A model generated the notes under the pieces. The model did no database searches and was not told the DNA's origin. It saw only the letters and a program-made list of their open reading frames with translations. This document shows, piece by piece, positions 33,771-43,787 of a DNA stretch of 64,000 bases. Every line of letters begins with the position of its first letter. Within the stretch, counting starts at the first letter, position 1. The DNA is from Pegoplata infirma (taxonomy: Eukaryota > Arthropoda > Insecta > Diptera > Anthomyiidae), in the NCBI GenBank assembly GCA_963921195.1, contig OY992537.1:36069410-36133409 (forward strand), written 5' to 3'. A program made the translations under genes and the position numbers.

Positions 33771-34563
33771 AAATTTTTTTTTAATCTAAATGATTTTTTA
33801 ATGCGTTTTCGTTTTTCAAATTTAAAAAAAAATAAAATCCCTGAATTTTAACAAAAATATTTCAAAAATAATTATATTTTGATATAATTATATATTATTT
33901 AATCCGAAGAAAAAAATATTTTAAAACTTTAATGTTTAACCATCAATATCTCTGGTTTTAAGAGAGCTAAAGTCCTCAGATCAAGCTCAAATCAAAGCTT
34001 TATTTGTTGCCAATAATTAAAAGTGTATTTGGTTCGAACTTATGTTAGCAATATTTTCAGATAAAATTATTTTTGTCTGAAAAAACTTCCGAAAAAAACT
34101 TAAAACTCATTATTTGGCCGTTGGTGAGTAAAAAAGTTTATACATATTTTATACCATTATAAAGGTATTTTTATTAAATATACAACGGCAGAAAGAAAAT
34201 TTGGATCCGATGAAAAATGTGAAGCTCATAAGCCAAAAACCGCTTTTACTTTAAAGCTTTATAACTTGGAAAATTAAGAGCATTGGAAGATGAAAATCAT
34301 GTTGTTGAACTCAGTATTAAACCCCCTATTAGCTCAGCAAATAAACTAAAAAAAAAAAAAAATCACAAATTTTAGCAAAAATTTTCTAAGTCTTTTTTAA
34401 AATTTTGTTCAAATTCAAGTCGAATATAATTTGATGCAATCATATACCCGATAAGATAAACTGGATTTAATTATATATAAGTTAAACTTGATATAATTAT
34501 ATATGATAAACTATTTTCTAAGTTTTTTTAAAACATAGTCTTTTAAAGTTGTCATTTATTAAC

Positions 34564-34657
34564 AACGTCCGCTGGGTCAGAGGGTAGAGATTGCGATTAC
34601 AAAACAGTTGGTAGCTGTTCGATTCCCCCGCCGCTCGAAGTTTTTTTTTTTTTTTTT
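34564..34657 (+). repeat. tRNA-like Pol III module 1 with T-run
   Basis: A-box-like TGGGTCAGAGGG (34573-34584) and B-box-like TGTTCGATTCC (34616-34626) are 31 bases apart and followed by a 17-T run at 34641-34657 that would act as a Pol III terminator. The acceptor and anticodon stems do not pair well, so this is not a functional tRNA. It looks like a tRNA-derived promoter unit. Confidence 0.6.
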
Positions 34658-35479
34658 AAATAAATTTTAATTATATATATTTATATCTTAATATTGAAAA
34701 AAATTGTTTGGATAAAACTTTATCAGTTCTAAAAATAGATTTTATTGTTCGGATTAAATTATATATAGTTCTAAAAATAGATTTTTTTTTTCGGATAAAA
34801 TTTTATCTAAAGTTTTTTGTAATACCCGAGTAAAAAGGAATTTATATAAATGTATATTATTTTATATGTTTTCATAAAACCATATACAACTATATGAGCC
34901 AAAGTATAAAATTATATCTCACTTTGAAATTTTCCAATTTTTTTAAATGATGTCATATAAAATCATATCTAATTATATTGTTCATAATATATTAATATAT
35001 ATGGTAGATGTAATCATACGTTGCACATAAAACTTAATCCGATTTCATACATTATTATACGTGATTTTTTATCTAATTATGTATAGGACTTTACTAAACA
35101 AAAAATCCAGTATCAATTTATGTATAATTATATATGACTAATATAATACCATTTAAAATTATATATGGTTCCATACTAAAAAAATTTCCAACAAAAATAA
35201 TAGATATAATTATATGTGTCTTAAACGATAACATATCTGTGTTTGTATGGTACTATATATACGCAAATTTCGTCTAAACTCAATATATATTTATAAATGG
35301 TCGCATATGTAATGGAATATATATTTTGATATAATCATGTATAAAAAAAATATTTTTTTGACCAAACAACTAGCCATATATAATTATATATGCCAGTATT
35401 TCAAAATTTATTTTTGTGTGTCAACATATATGGTTATACAAAACTTTTTATTGTATCATATAAGATTACATATGATTTT

Positions 35480-36120
35480 TGGAAACCCGAGTTCGATTCC
35501 CGGCCCAGTCGAGAAAAAAAAAGTTTTTTTTTATTTTTTTTAAATAGAAAACACTTTTTTATTGCGTTTAATTTTTTTAGAACTAAAAAATTTTCATTTT
35601 TGGAATTTTTGCAATCATTTTTAAAAAATGATTTTTCTTTTATACAGTTATATATAACTATATTTGATTTATTATAAAATTATCTATAATTTTTGGGAAC
35701 CCGAGTTCGATTCCAGAAAAAAAATATATTTTTTTTTATTTTTTTTAAACAGAAAACAAATTTTTATTGCATTTATTTTTTTTAGAACTAAAAATTTTTC
35801 TTTTTTTGAATTTTTGCAATCATTTTTAAAAAAATTATATTGCTGTTATATAGTTATATATAACTATATTTAATTTATTATAAAATTATCTATCATTTTT
35901 GGGAACCCGAGTTCGATTCCAGAAAAAAATATATTTTTTTATTTTTTTTTTTAAATAGAAAACACTTTTTTATTGCATTTGTTTTTTTAGAACTTAAAAA
36001 CTTTTACTTTTTGAATTTTTGCAATCATTTTTAAAAATTTATATTGCATTTATATAGTTAATAATAGCTATATTTGGTTTAAATGATCAAATTATCAATG
36101 ATTTTTGGAACCCGATCTCA
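35480..36120 (+). repeat. ~210-bp monomers with B-box-like core, array 2
   Basis: GAACCCGAGTTCGATTCC (or a close variant) has cores at 35492, 35706 and 35912, with a decayed fourth near 36116 (CCCGATCTCAAATC). The steps are 214, 206 and ~204. Shared monomer text includes TTTTTGCAATCATTTTTAAAAA and TTATAAAATTATCTAT. It is the counterpart of array 1 in the second 2.5-kb unit. Confidence 0.8.
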
Positions 36121-36467
36121 AATCTAATTCTGATTTCCTGATTCCATGAAAAATTTCAAATTTATAAGAAAAAGTCTTATTTCACTTTGGAAGCCTATGA
36201 CTTGGAAATAAGGCATACCGCTACATTAAAATTATTATTTAAGCTTACCATGGAAGCCCCTAATAGCGCTGTACGTCATTCCAATTTTTTTTTTTTTTTT
36301 TTGCAAATTTTATCAAAAATTTTCTAAGTCTTTTTGAAAATTGTGTACAAGTGAATAACATATTCAATTGGATATAATCATATATTACTATATGTTAGAT
36401 CAATTTGATATAATTAGATACGATCAATTTATTTAAAACTAAGTCTTTTAAAGTTGTTATTTGCTAA

Positions 36468-36560
36468 CAACGTCCGCTGGTCTAGAGGGTAGAGATTGCG
36501 ATTACAAAACGGAAGACTTGTGGTTCTAATCCCCGTCCGTTCGAAGTTTTTTTTTTTTTT
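36468..36560 (+). repeat. tRNA-like Pol III module 2 with T-run
   Basis: TGGTCTAGAGGG (36478-36489) fits the A box at all 12 positions. GGTTCTAATCC (36522-36532) fits the B box at 10 of 11. The spacing is tRNA-like and a 14-T run starts at 36547. A D-stem (GTCT/AGAT) and a 4-of-5 T-stem can form, but the acceptor stem does not. It is homologous to module 1 (shared AACAACGTCCGCTGG and GAGATTGCGATTACAAAAC). Confidence 0.65.
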
Positions 36561-36675
36561 TATTAATTTTCAGTTTGACATTATTATATCTAAAAATAAA
36601 TCTAAAAACAGAAACATTTTTTGGATAAAAATGTATCCAATAATTTTTTTATAAAATCAAGATATCAGATATTAT

Positions 36676-37010
36676 AAGATAACTTTGGCGCGGCCAAATT
36701 TCGGATGAAATTACATTATATAATATCCAATTTAATATAAAATCATGATATTGGATATTTTAAGATAACTTTGGCGCGGCCAATTTCCGGATGAAATTAC
36801 ATCATATTATATCATATTTAATACAAAATCATGATAATAGATAATTTGGGATAACTTTGGCGCGGCCAATTTCCGGATGAAATCACATACAATCAAATAT
36901 TAAACTGTAACATCATATATTATAAGATGTTATGAGATAACTTTGGCGCGGCCAATTTTCGGATGAAATTTAGCAAAATCAGATCCAATAAATTATATAT
37001 AATTTTATAA
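36676..37010 (+). repeat. 86-bp minisatellite, four units
   Basis: GATAACTTTGGCGCGGCCAA recurs with AACTTTGGCG starting at 36681, 36767, 36853 and 36939, an exact 86-base step each time, followed by TTTCCGGATGAAATTACAT. The GC-rich, nearly palindromic TTGGCGCGGCCAA core stands out in very AT-rich surroundings. Confidence 0.92.
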
Positions 37011-37129
37011 GATAACATGTTTTACCATACAATTTTTTTTTACTCGGGTATTTTTTTTTTCTTTCGTATGAAATTTTATCTTTTTTTATCCAGCTAAAAA
37101 AATCTTTTTTTTTTTGTCTTGGTCCAATA

Positions 37130-37270
37130 AGATCCAACCATTTTTCGGATGAAATTGTATCCCACCGATTAAAACTGATCTAATTAGATAAACCCACTTT
37201 TCGGATCAAATTGTATCCGTCCGGTTAAAACTGATCTAATCTTAGCGATCCATTTTTCGGATCAGTGCTG
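37130..37270 (+). repeat. 56-bp minisatellite, about 2.5 units
   Basis: TTTTCGGATSAAATTGTATCC...TTAAAACTGATCTAAT recurs with CGGAT at 37146, 37202 and 37258, a constant 56-base step. It lies between the two reverse CTCGGG ends of the element field. Confidence 0.8.
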
Positions 37271-37514
37271 ATCTTTCAAATCTCGGATCTATCAACAGAT
37301 CTGGAATAATATAAGAACATATATTGCTCCATACAAAAATTTTTACTCGGGTTTCTTATTGTTTTTTTTTTCAGTTCCGGTACTTTGTACTGACATCTTG
37401 TGAAATAAAATTTCATATTCAATATTTTAATACAGAATTTACGGAAAAATCCTACAACTTTTATTTTAAAGTAAATTTAATTAGCCCAAAAATATATTTT
37501 ACAAATTTTAATTA

Positions 37515-37880
37515 AATAACAAAGATTTTTACTCACTTTAAGTTAATTTTCAAATTTTATTCTTTATTTTTAATTGAATCAATTAAAAAAAGTAATTGAT
37601 TGTGGTTAAAAATTCAATTAAAATATTTATTAAACTAATTTCTGCTATTTTTTTTTTGTCGATTTCAGATGTTTTAACTAATAATTTATTATTCTCAAGG
37701 TAAGGTAACAAGTTTTATTAAAAAATCTTTGTGAAAAATTTTATTTGATTTTTTCTGTAAGTACAGATCGAGCACGGGCTCAAATAATATTTGTTAAAAG
37801 GGTTCAAGTTGAAAAAATGCAGAAGAAAAATTGAATATCTAAAAATTATAGACATTTCTGGTATTTCCTATACCGGTTTC
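37515..37880 (+). repeat. Remnants of two interspersed repeats
   Basis: TAATTTATTATTC...GGTAACAA.TTTTATT.AAAAAATCTTTGTGA near 37682-37735 recurs near 39460-39510. A following block, ACAGATCGAGCACGGGCTC...GACATTTCTGGT (37763-37862), is a diverged relative of the direct repeat at 62565-62740 and 63197-63372. Confidence 0.5.
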
Positions 37881-37933
37881 AAACACCCCAGTTAGTGTCA
37901 TCATCAGTAGGATTTTAAATGTCGGTTTGTCTT

Positions 37934-38652
37934 CCCAGTTGGAAAATGTGTCACTGAGGAAATTTCCACAGTGATTCCTTGAGGAAATGTCTTCAGGTTC
38001 TGACAAATCATAGGCAATCCTTGATGACATGTCCTAACATTGTCAGCACTGAATGTTTGCTTTAAGAGTGTGGACAATTCCTCTAAGACGTCTAAAAGGA
38101 AATGTCTTCAGAATAGCAGTATATTAAATTAGAATTTTAAATCTGGGCAACTCTTCAATTTCCAAGAAAAAGATGGCAATATTATCGACTTAATTAAAAA
38201 AAAATCAAAATCTAACAAGTAGAATAAAAGTAATAAATAGACAAACAATTTTAAAAATAAAGTTTGGAACAAGTGGTTAGGTGTGGGACTAGTAAACTGG
38301 AGGTTCCAGGTTCAAATCCAGTTGGGACTAAAAAAGGCGAAAAGTTTTTTCTAAATATGAGAAAGATAATTTATAAAGGAAAATGGATAAAAGTAAAAAC
38401 TAAAGGAAATACGAAAATTTTTTGTATTTTCGCATGACCTACATATGTCAGACATTTCCTCAAGGAAGTCTTAGGTGAAATGTCCCCAGAAGGTCAGCCC
38501 TGACCACTGCTGACTTTGAGTGAGGACATTTTGAAAATTTGTATGAAACTGTCCTCAACCCAGTACATAGAGATGTCTTGTGGATGTCAGGTGTGACTCT
38601 GACATGTCATCGCTCCGTCACTGAGGATGGCTCGAGGACGTTGCCAACTGGG
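37934..38652. mobile_element. 719-bp TIR element with CCCAGTTGG ends
   Basis: CCCAGTTGGAAAA at the left and TTGCCAACTGGG at the right are complements. Inside are repeated GAGGAAAT, GTCACTGAGGA and GAAATGTC phrases on both sides. The ends match the 281-bp palindrome at 60475-60755. It contains a tRNA-like segment near 38273. No coding or clear target duplication. Confidence 0.6.
38273..38330 (+). repeat. tRNA-like segment inside the CCCAGTTGG element
   Basis: AGTGGTTAGGTGTGGGACT resembles an A-box region only loosely. GGTTCAAATCC at 38309-38319 fits the B box at 10 of 11 positions. No convincing cloverleaf is seen. It may be a SINE head or a chance match. Confidence 0.4.
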
Positions 38653-38956
38653 TTGTTAATGAAAACTGTTTTTTAATATATGTGAATATTTATAGTTTCT
38701 ACAGAATAAATTTTGACAGTTTCCAACACTACAATTCTATTTCCAGCAATCTCAACCTCACCTCATACTTTCTTTCAACTTTTTTGTCTCTTACATTATT
38801 TCGCAAGGGTTACCAACATGGTCTGGAATTGCAGACACAAATGAAGGAATTTGCATTTTCTGTTTCGGAGACGTGCCGTAAATTTCTAGTTTGATTTGAA
38901 TTAACGACAGCAATTTGGTAAAGCTAGTTCGTGTACACTAAATCCCATTGTAATAT

Positions 38957-39408
38957 CAGTTTTTTCAAAGTTAGCGTATGTTTTAGCGATATTCGCAATT
39001 TTTTTTTATTTTAAAGCAAAAAAATAAAACAATTTTTTTATATTATTTAGAAAAATGCTGAATTTTTATCATCTAAACTCTATTGAAAGATAGATAAACT
39101 TAAAGAAAAAAAATTTATTCGCGGAAAATTTTTTTTCGAAATTTTTTTTCCAATTTTTTTTTATTTTGCAATAAAATAATGAAAATGTGTAGAATACGAT
39201 AATTTCTGACACAACATTTTTTGAAAAAAAAAAAATTTTCGCTGATTTTTTTTCGCAGACAATTTTTTTCGCGAAAAAAACAATGTATTTTATAAATTTA
39301 TATTTAAAAACTATCCTAAAAGCATAATAATAAAATTTTTGTAGTACTTTAGCTTTACAATTTTAAATCGCGAATATCGCGAATACGAGCGCTAACTTTG
39401 AAAAACGG
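38957..39408. mobile_element. ~450-bp TIR element (CAGTTTTTTCAAAGTTAGCG ends)
   Basis: CAGTTTTTTCAAAGTTAGCG at the left and CGCTAACTTTGAAAAACGG at the right are complements, with GCGATATTCGCAATTTT / AAATCGCGAATATCGCGAAT further in. The interior has several TTTTTTTCGCGAAAAA-like blocks. No duplication is identified. Confidence 0.6.
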
Positions 39409-40310
39409 CTTTACCAGCAGGGTGCCCAGCTTGTTAATTTTTGCGACTAGCATTGTGTAATTTATTATTCCCAATTAGGTAACAATTTTTATTGAAAAAA
39501 TCTTTGTGAGATTTGTTTGTCTCGATTTCGACTGTTTTTATGTTGATAATTTATTTTGTGTGAAATCAATAACAAAAGTAATTAATTATTATTTTTAATT
39601 CAGTTACAATTTTCAGTGAAAAAATTTAATTTCTTTTTCAATTGAGTCGTTGATGGTAAATCAAAAAAATTTTTACATTCTTGTAATGACAGCTCTACAG
39701 ATTTCAAAGATTTTTTTACTACAACACAGTACCGTTCCTAAACATAAACAAACTTATGAAAAAATCTTTTAAAAAAATTAACTTAAAAAAATATTTTACT
39801 AAAATGCTCAGGTTTTTTTTTTAACAAAAAAAAAAAACAAAATACATGATTTTATTTTACGATTTACTTGTTGTGTTTGCTAAAGTCAGATGCATAATAA
39901 TTTATGATCGTGTTAAAGATGTGGGTTAATAGTACTTCAATTTTTTTTTCTTCTTATTGTCGTTGTGTCGTTTTTTGCCCAGTTTTGTCTATTATGAACT
40001 GTTTGTTGACATAATGAATGAGCTTTTAAGAATTATAGTAGAAGTTTTTAGAGGAAATACAAGTACTTTATTTAAATAATTGTATTGAAAGAAGTTTAAG
40101 TAAGTCTTTAATAAAAACTAAACTTCTTGTGATTTGAATAAGGTGCAAAATTGTAGTTTATGGAGGGAAATTTTATTAATTTTATATGTATTTTCTTTTT
40201 AGTTTTAAGAAATTTTAAGATTTTTTTTAGTTTAATACTGTATGGCAGGCCCGGGGGAACCGCGGGTTTCAAGACGCTCCTATTTTTCCAGAAAGGTTGG
40301 CAGTTTTTAT
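39409..40310. other. Gene-free AT-rich stretch
   Basis: It contains the second copy of the GGTAACAA/AAATCTTTGTGA remnant at its start. Otherwise I can support no repeat, gene or RNA. Confidence 0.4.
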
Positions 40311-40392
40311 ACCCTCCACTTGTAAAATCTCGAAAAATAGGTCTAGGTTCACAAAAGGTATGTTAATATATTCATAATCCTCGATCGATTTT
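40311..40392 (-). mobile_element. GTCY lineage A terminal fragment
   Basis: ATACCCTCCACTTGTAAAATCTCG, TAGGTCTAGG and CATAATCCTCGATCGATTTTAA are the 3' end of lineage A in reverse. It stops where the LINE 3' region begins. Confidence 0.65.
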
Positions 40393-40393
40393 A

Positions 40394-40535
40394 ATTATGA
40401 CCGAATACATCACGGTCATAATCCCCATATTTGTTGCGGGGACTATGACCATTCCAGAAACAGTCATAATCCCAATGGGGTTTATGTCCGTTCCCCGTTG
40501 GGAATACGACCGAAATATTTTCGGTTATAGCCCCC
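40394..40535 (-). repeat. Three hairpins at the LINE 3' end
   Basis: ATTATGACCG...CGGTCATAAT (40394-40422), GGGGACTATGACC...GTCATAATCCC (40438-40473) and GGGAATACGACCG...CGGTTATAGCCC (40500-40535) are self-complementary and similar to each other. They follow the coding part and may be the element's 3' tail. Confidence 0.7.
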
Positions 40536-40625
40536 ATTCATATTATGGGTACTAAGTCCAAAGCAGTTTCACACGTAGACTCTGAGGTCCATTGTAATAC
40601 CACGGGACCGTAATAGGTTTCCCTA

Positions 40626-42380
40626 CTAGTCCCTGTCGTTAAACCAGTTTGAGCTTCTTATGAAACTCCTTAGATATTGAATTTTGACATCCGACAAATC
40701 AGAAAGATCGTACAGCTCCCTAGATCCCAGTGAAGCAAGTCTCCGACCAGAAAATGCCGGGCAATGGCAAATAAAGTGTTCGATGGTTTCCAACTCCTCT
40801 TCATCCATGCAACTTCGGCAAAAATCATTCGACGGCACATTTAACCGCCCTTTAAGACAGTGTCCGGTAATTATGGAAACCACCGTCGAAATCTCTCCTC
40901 TTGGAAGCGATATCAGCTCACTTGTGCGCCCCTGATTAAGAGAAGGACAAATCAGTCATGTTATCTCACACGCCCATCCATTTGCCCATCTTTGATTGGT
41001 CTCCGTCGCTCAACAAAGCCGTAGGTTTTGCTTGCAAGTTTATAGAGGCATACCAACACATTCCAATTCTGTTGGAACCTGAAAGGTAGTTCCTAATCTT
41101 GCAAGCTTATCGGCTTTGCAATTCCCTGGAATGTCTCTGTGCCCTGGGACCCATATGAGTCGTATGTTAAACTGCTTGGCCGTCTCATTTAAAGACGTGC
41201 GACAGTTAAGGGCAGATCTTGTTATCAGAAACATTGAATCCAGGGACTTGACCGCGGCTTGACTGTCAGTCTAGATGTTGACTGCGGTTGTAGACAAGAC
41301 ATTGCAGCTCAACCAGTCAGCCACTTTCTTTATTTCCAGCATCTCTGCCTGGCAAACACTGCAATGATCTGGCAATCTTTGAGCCAGGCTCAATCCAAGC
41401 TCTTCTGAATAGACTCCAAAGCCCACTTGTTCATGCAGCCTCGATCCATCTGTGTAAAAATTGATGGTGGCTCCACTACCCGGAATGTCCCCCTTCCAAG
41501 ACTCCCTGGATGGTATCATAGTGGTGAAGTGGCGCTCAAAGGCGCTCAAAGAGGGAGCACAGTCCACATTTTGTGGTATTGTTATCTTCTTCAAGATCGA
41601 GCTATGGCCACAATCGCTGCTCCTTCATTGCAGCGTGCTATTAAGTCGAATTGCCGACGCAGCCGCATACTGCCTACCCAATATATCCAATGGTATCAGG
41701 TGAAGAAGGATTTCTAATGCAGCCGTAGGTGTAGTACGAAGAGCACCAGTGATGCACATCGACGCCATTCTCTGTACCTTCGTGATAAAGACACAGTTCG
41801 CTTTTGTTTCTAAATCAGGCCACCAGACAATGATTCCATACATCAAAATTGGACGCACCACTGCTGTATAGATCCAATGAACGACTTGAGGGCTAAAACC
41901 CCATCGTTTTCCAATGGTCCTTTTACAGGAATATAAAGCAATCGTTGCTTTTCTCACCCGTTACTCAATATTGTGCCTGAAATTCAACTTTCTATCTAGA
42001 AATACTCCAAGATACTTGGCTCCATCTGAGAAGGTGATAACAGTGCCGTCCAGAGAAATAGGATCAAAAGCAGGAATCTTATTTTTCCTTGTAAACAAAA
42101 CAAGCTCTGTTTTACTTGGATTAACTCCTAGACCACAGTCTCTTGCCCATTTAGGCAGATCTATCAGAGAACCCTGCAAAATGTGCCTCAATGTTGGCAG
42201 ATGCTTCCCCTTTACCGCTATCACGACATCGCATATGCAACAACATGACAACCACGTGCTTCTAGAGATAACAGCATTGAATTCAGTGGCAGGTTCCAAA
42301 GAAGCGGCGAAAGAACACCTCCCTGTGGTGTGCCCCTATTGACAAATCGAGATATGACGGATGCTCCCAATTCAGACGTT
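40626..42380 (-). pseudogene. RT/RNase H polyprotein remnant of the LOA/I-like LINE
   Basis: From 42299 down to 40626 all coding pieces share one frame. In order: SELGASVISRF and GTPQGGVLSPLLW (RT motif B, 42314-42380, in a second frame), then a broken YADD site at about 42225-42238, DVVIAVKGKHLP, CGLGVNPSKTELVLF, YLGVFLDRKL, thumb region WIYTAVVRPILMYG and CITGALRTTPTAALE. RNase H follows: FYTDGSR, CQAEMLEI, TDSQAAVKSL, IRLIWVPGHRDIPGNCKAD; then GHCLKG and CRSCMDEEELETIEHFICHC. In-frame stops lie at about 41958, 41622, 41268 and 41037, with more near 40930-41000. A ~4-base loss at the YADD site shifts the frame and removes one catalytic Asp. Dead copy. Confidence 0.88.
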
Positions 42381-42389
42381 ATACGTCAA

Positions 42390-42625
42390 TTGGCAAGTAA
42401 CAACATGAACATGAATATTAAGAAATTTCTTAAATCAGTCAAACGGTTTTCGAGTTTTCATGATTTCAATATTTAAAATTTGAAAAAAAAAATCCCAAAA
42501 TTGGCGGTTTTTCCTACGTTCAAGAAATTTTTGAAAAAAATGTCAGAGTTTTTTTCCCTGATCTTGTCATAAAACTTGAGATGAACTTCTATTTAAACCG
42601 AATTTGAGCCAAATTAGTCTCACAT
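42390..42625 (+). repeat. Interspersed repeat family L, copy 3
   Basis: AATCAGTCAAACGGTTTTCGAG, TTGGCGGTTTTTCCTACGTTCAAGAAA and CTGATCTTGTCATAAAACTTGAG parallel the copies at 20360, 23835 and 59815. Confidence 0.6.
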
Positions 42626-43270
42626 AAAACTTTTTTTAGCTGTAGGGTATTTTTTGAACTATAAAAGCAATAACAACATAATATATTAACACCGCTCTTA
42701 GACTGATAGCACTGTGCAACAATAAATTTGAATCTCGAAAAAAGTATGTAAAGTTATTTTGTTACACTGTCCAACAAATTTAGATTTAACGCAACTTTTA
42801 AAACTGTAAAGGGATCGTTACTCAACTGTTAACGCAACAAAAGCAGCAGTAACAAATCAGCTGTTCGTTTCTGTTATATGGCAAAACATGTTAGCTCTTA
42901 CTGAACGAAGTAACATCTTACGTAAAAATCTAATGCATTTTGATTTTCACGTAAGAAAAATCTTGCGAGTACTTGTTACTTGATTACTTTACCAGTTGAC
43001 TAACAAGCCCTTAACAAATGTAATCAAATAAAACACAAATAACAAAACTAATGCACAAGAAATTATTTTCTACTCCATAAAAAGTTTTCAGAGCGAAATT
43101 TTAACCACTCAGCGGCACAGGGGGGGGGGGGTTAAAATTAGCCCAACAGGAACCATAATTCTGCCGGCTTAACCATAATTTTCCCGGCAATCGACGATAT
43201 CCGAAAAAAGTCATTATTCGTGACACACTAACGAGAATAATCGAGTTTCCCTTTGCAATGTTCCAACAAT
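42626..43270. other. Gene-free stretch
   Basis: Mixed sequence with a run of 11 G near 43121. No gene, RNA or bounded repeat that I can support. Confidence 0.4.
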
Positions 43271-43485
43271 TGTTGCACAGTGTAATTAAATGGATTTTTT
43301 GCCATTACAACCATTTTCGACCTTTACAATTTTTGAAAATATGTTGCACAGTGTAATTAAATGCATTTTTTGCCATTAAAACCATTTGCGCCCTTTACAA
43401 TTTTTTTAAAATATGTTGCCCAGTGTAATGAAATAATTTTATGGATTTTTTGCGCGCTCATCATGCCAATTTTAATGGAGTTTGC
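43271..43485 (+). repeat. 71-72-bp tandem repeat, about three units
   Basis: TGTTGCACAGTGTAATTAAATG starts at 43271 and 43342, and as TGTTGCCCAGTGTAATGAAAT at 43414. Each is followed by GATTTTTTGCCATTA...CATTT.CG.CCTTTACAATTTTT. Related single phrases (GTTGCACAGTGTAATT) occur near 45769 and 56839. Confidence 0.85.
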
Positions 43486-43787
43486 TGTCAGTTCGTCAAT
43501 GCGCGTTTACTGGATGTACGTGTGTATGTGTTTAAAGTAATATACTTATTTTTGCTACACATATTGGTGGAGACGCATTCATTGACGCGACACAGACACA
43601 CAAAACACTTAATAAGTTGATTGGATGGATGGTGGAGTATGTATGGTAAAAATTCTACACTTGTCGTTGTTATTTCTTTTTTGTAAACGTAATGATGTTG
43701 TTGCTGCTTTTGATAATAATGATGATCATTCTTAGTGGTATATTTAAAATCTAGGTTGTGGTGTTGCTAGAACGCAAAACAACAAAA
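43486..43787. other. Gene-free stretch, likely unique host DNA
   Basis: Complex sequence (CTGTCAGTTCGTCAATGCGCG, GATGTTGTTGCTGC) without repeats or coding signals; it resembles fly non-coding DNA. Confidence 0.4.

Larger units (their letters stand above)
32288..37351. mobile_element. 5-kb extreme AT-rich element field with CCCGAGTAAAAA ends
   Basis: CCCGAGTAAAAA occurs in forward sense at 32288 and 34825, and in reverse (TTTTTACTCGGG) ending at 37048 and 37351. From each forward copy the text runs in parallel (ATATAA...TTTTCATA...ATTATATCTCRCTTTGA...AAATGRWGTYATATAAAAT), so two related units of ~2.5 kb lie head to tail. Between the ends the DNA is dominated by ATTATATATGG-type words. It contains B-box monomer arrays, two tRNA-like modules and two minisatellites (listed separately). 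No protein is encoded. The superfamily is unknown. Confidence 0.65.
40393..42380 (-). mobile_element. LOA/I-like LINE, 5'-truncated, decayed
   Basis: Minus-strand LINE carrying the end of the RT, an RNase H domain and a C-terminal zinc knuckle. Its 3' untranslated part has GTGGTATTACAATGGACC (about 40589-40606), close to GTGGTATCGCTATGGACC in the LINE at 48882-50125, which supports a shared clade. Three hairpin units occur beyond it. The 5' break is near 42380, where family L repeat begins. No target duplication was found. Confidence 0.8.

Noticed and set aside
34325..34345. A-box-like ATTAGCTCAGC
   Set aside because: No B box at tRNA spacing follows.
36468..36546. Functional tRNA gene
   Set aside because: A and B boxes are good but the acceptor stem does not pair and the anticodon arm is irregular.
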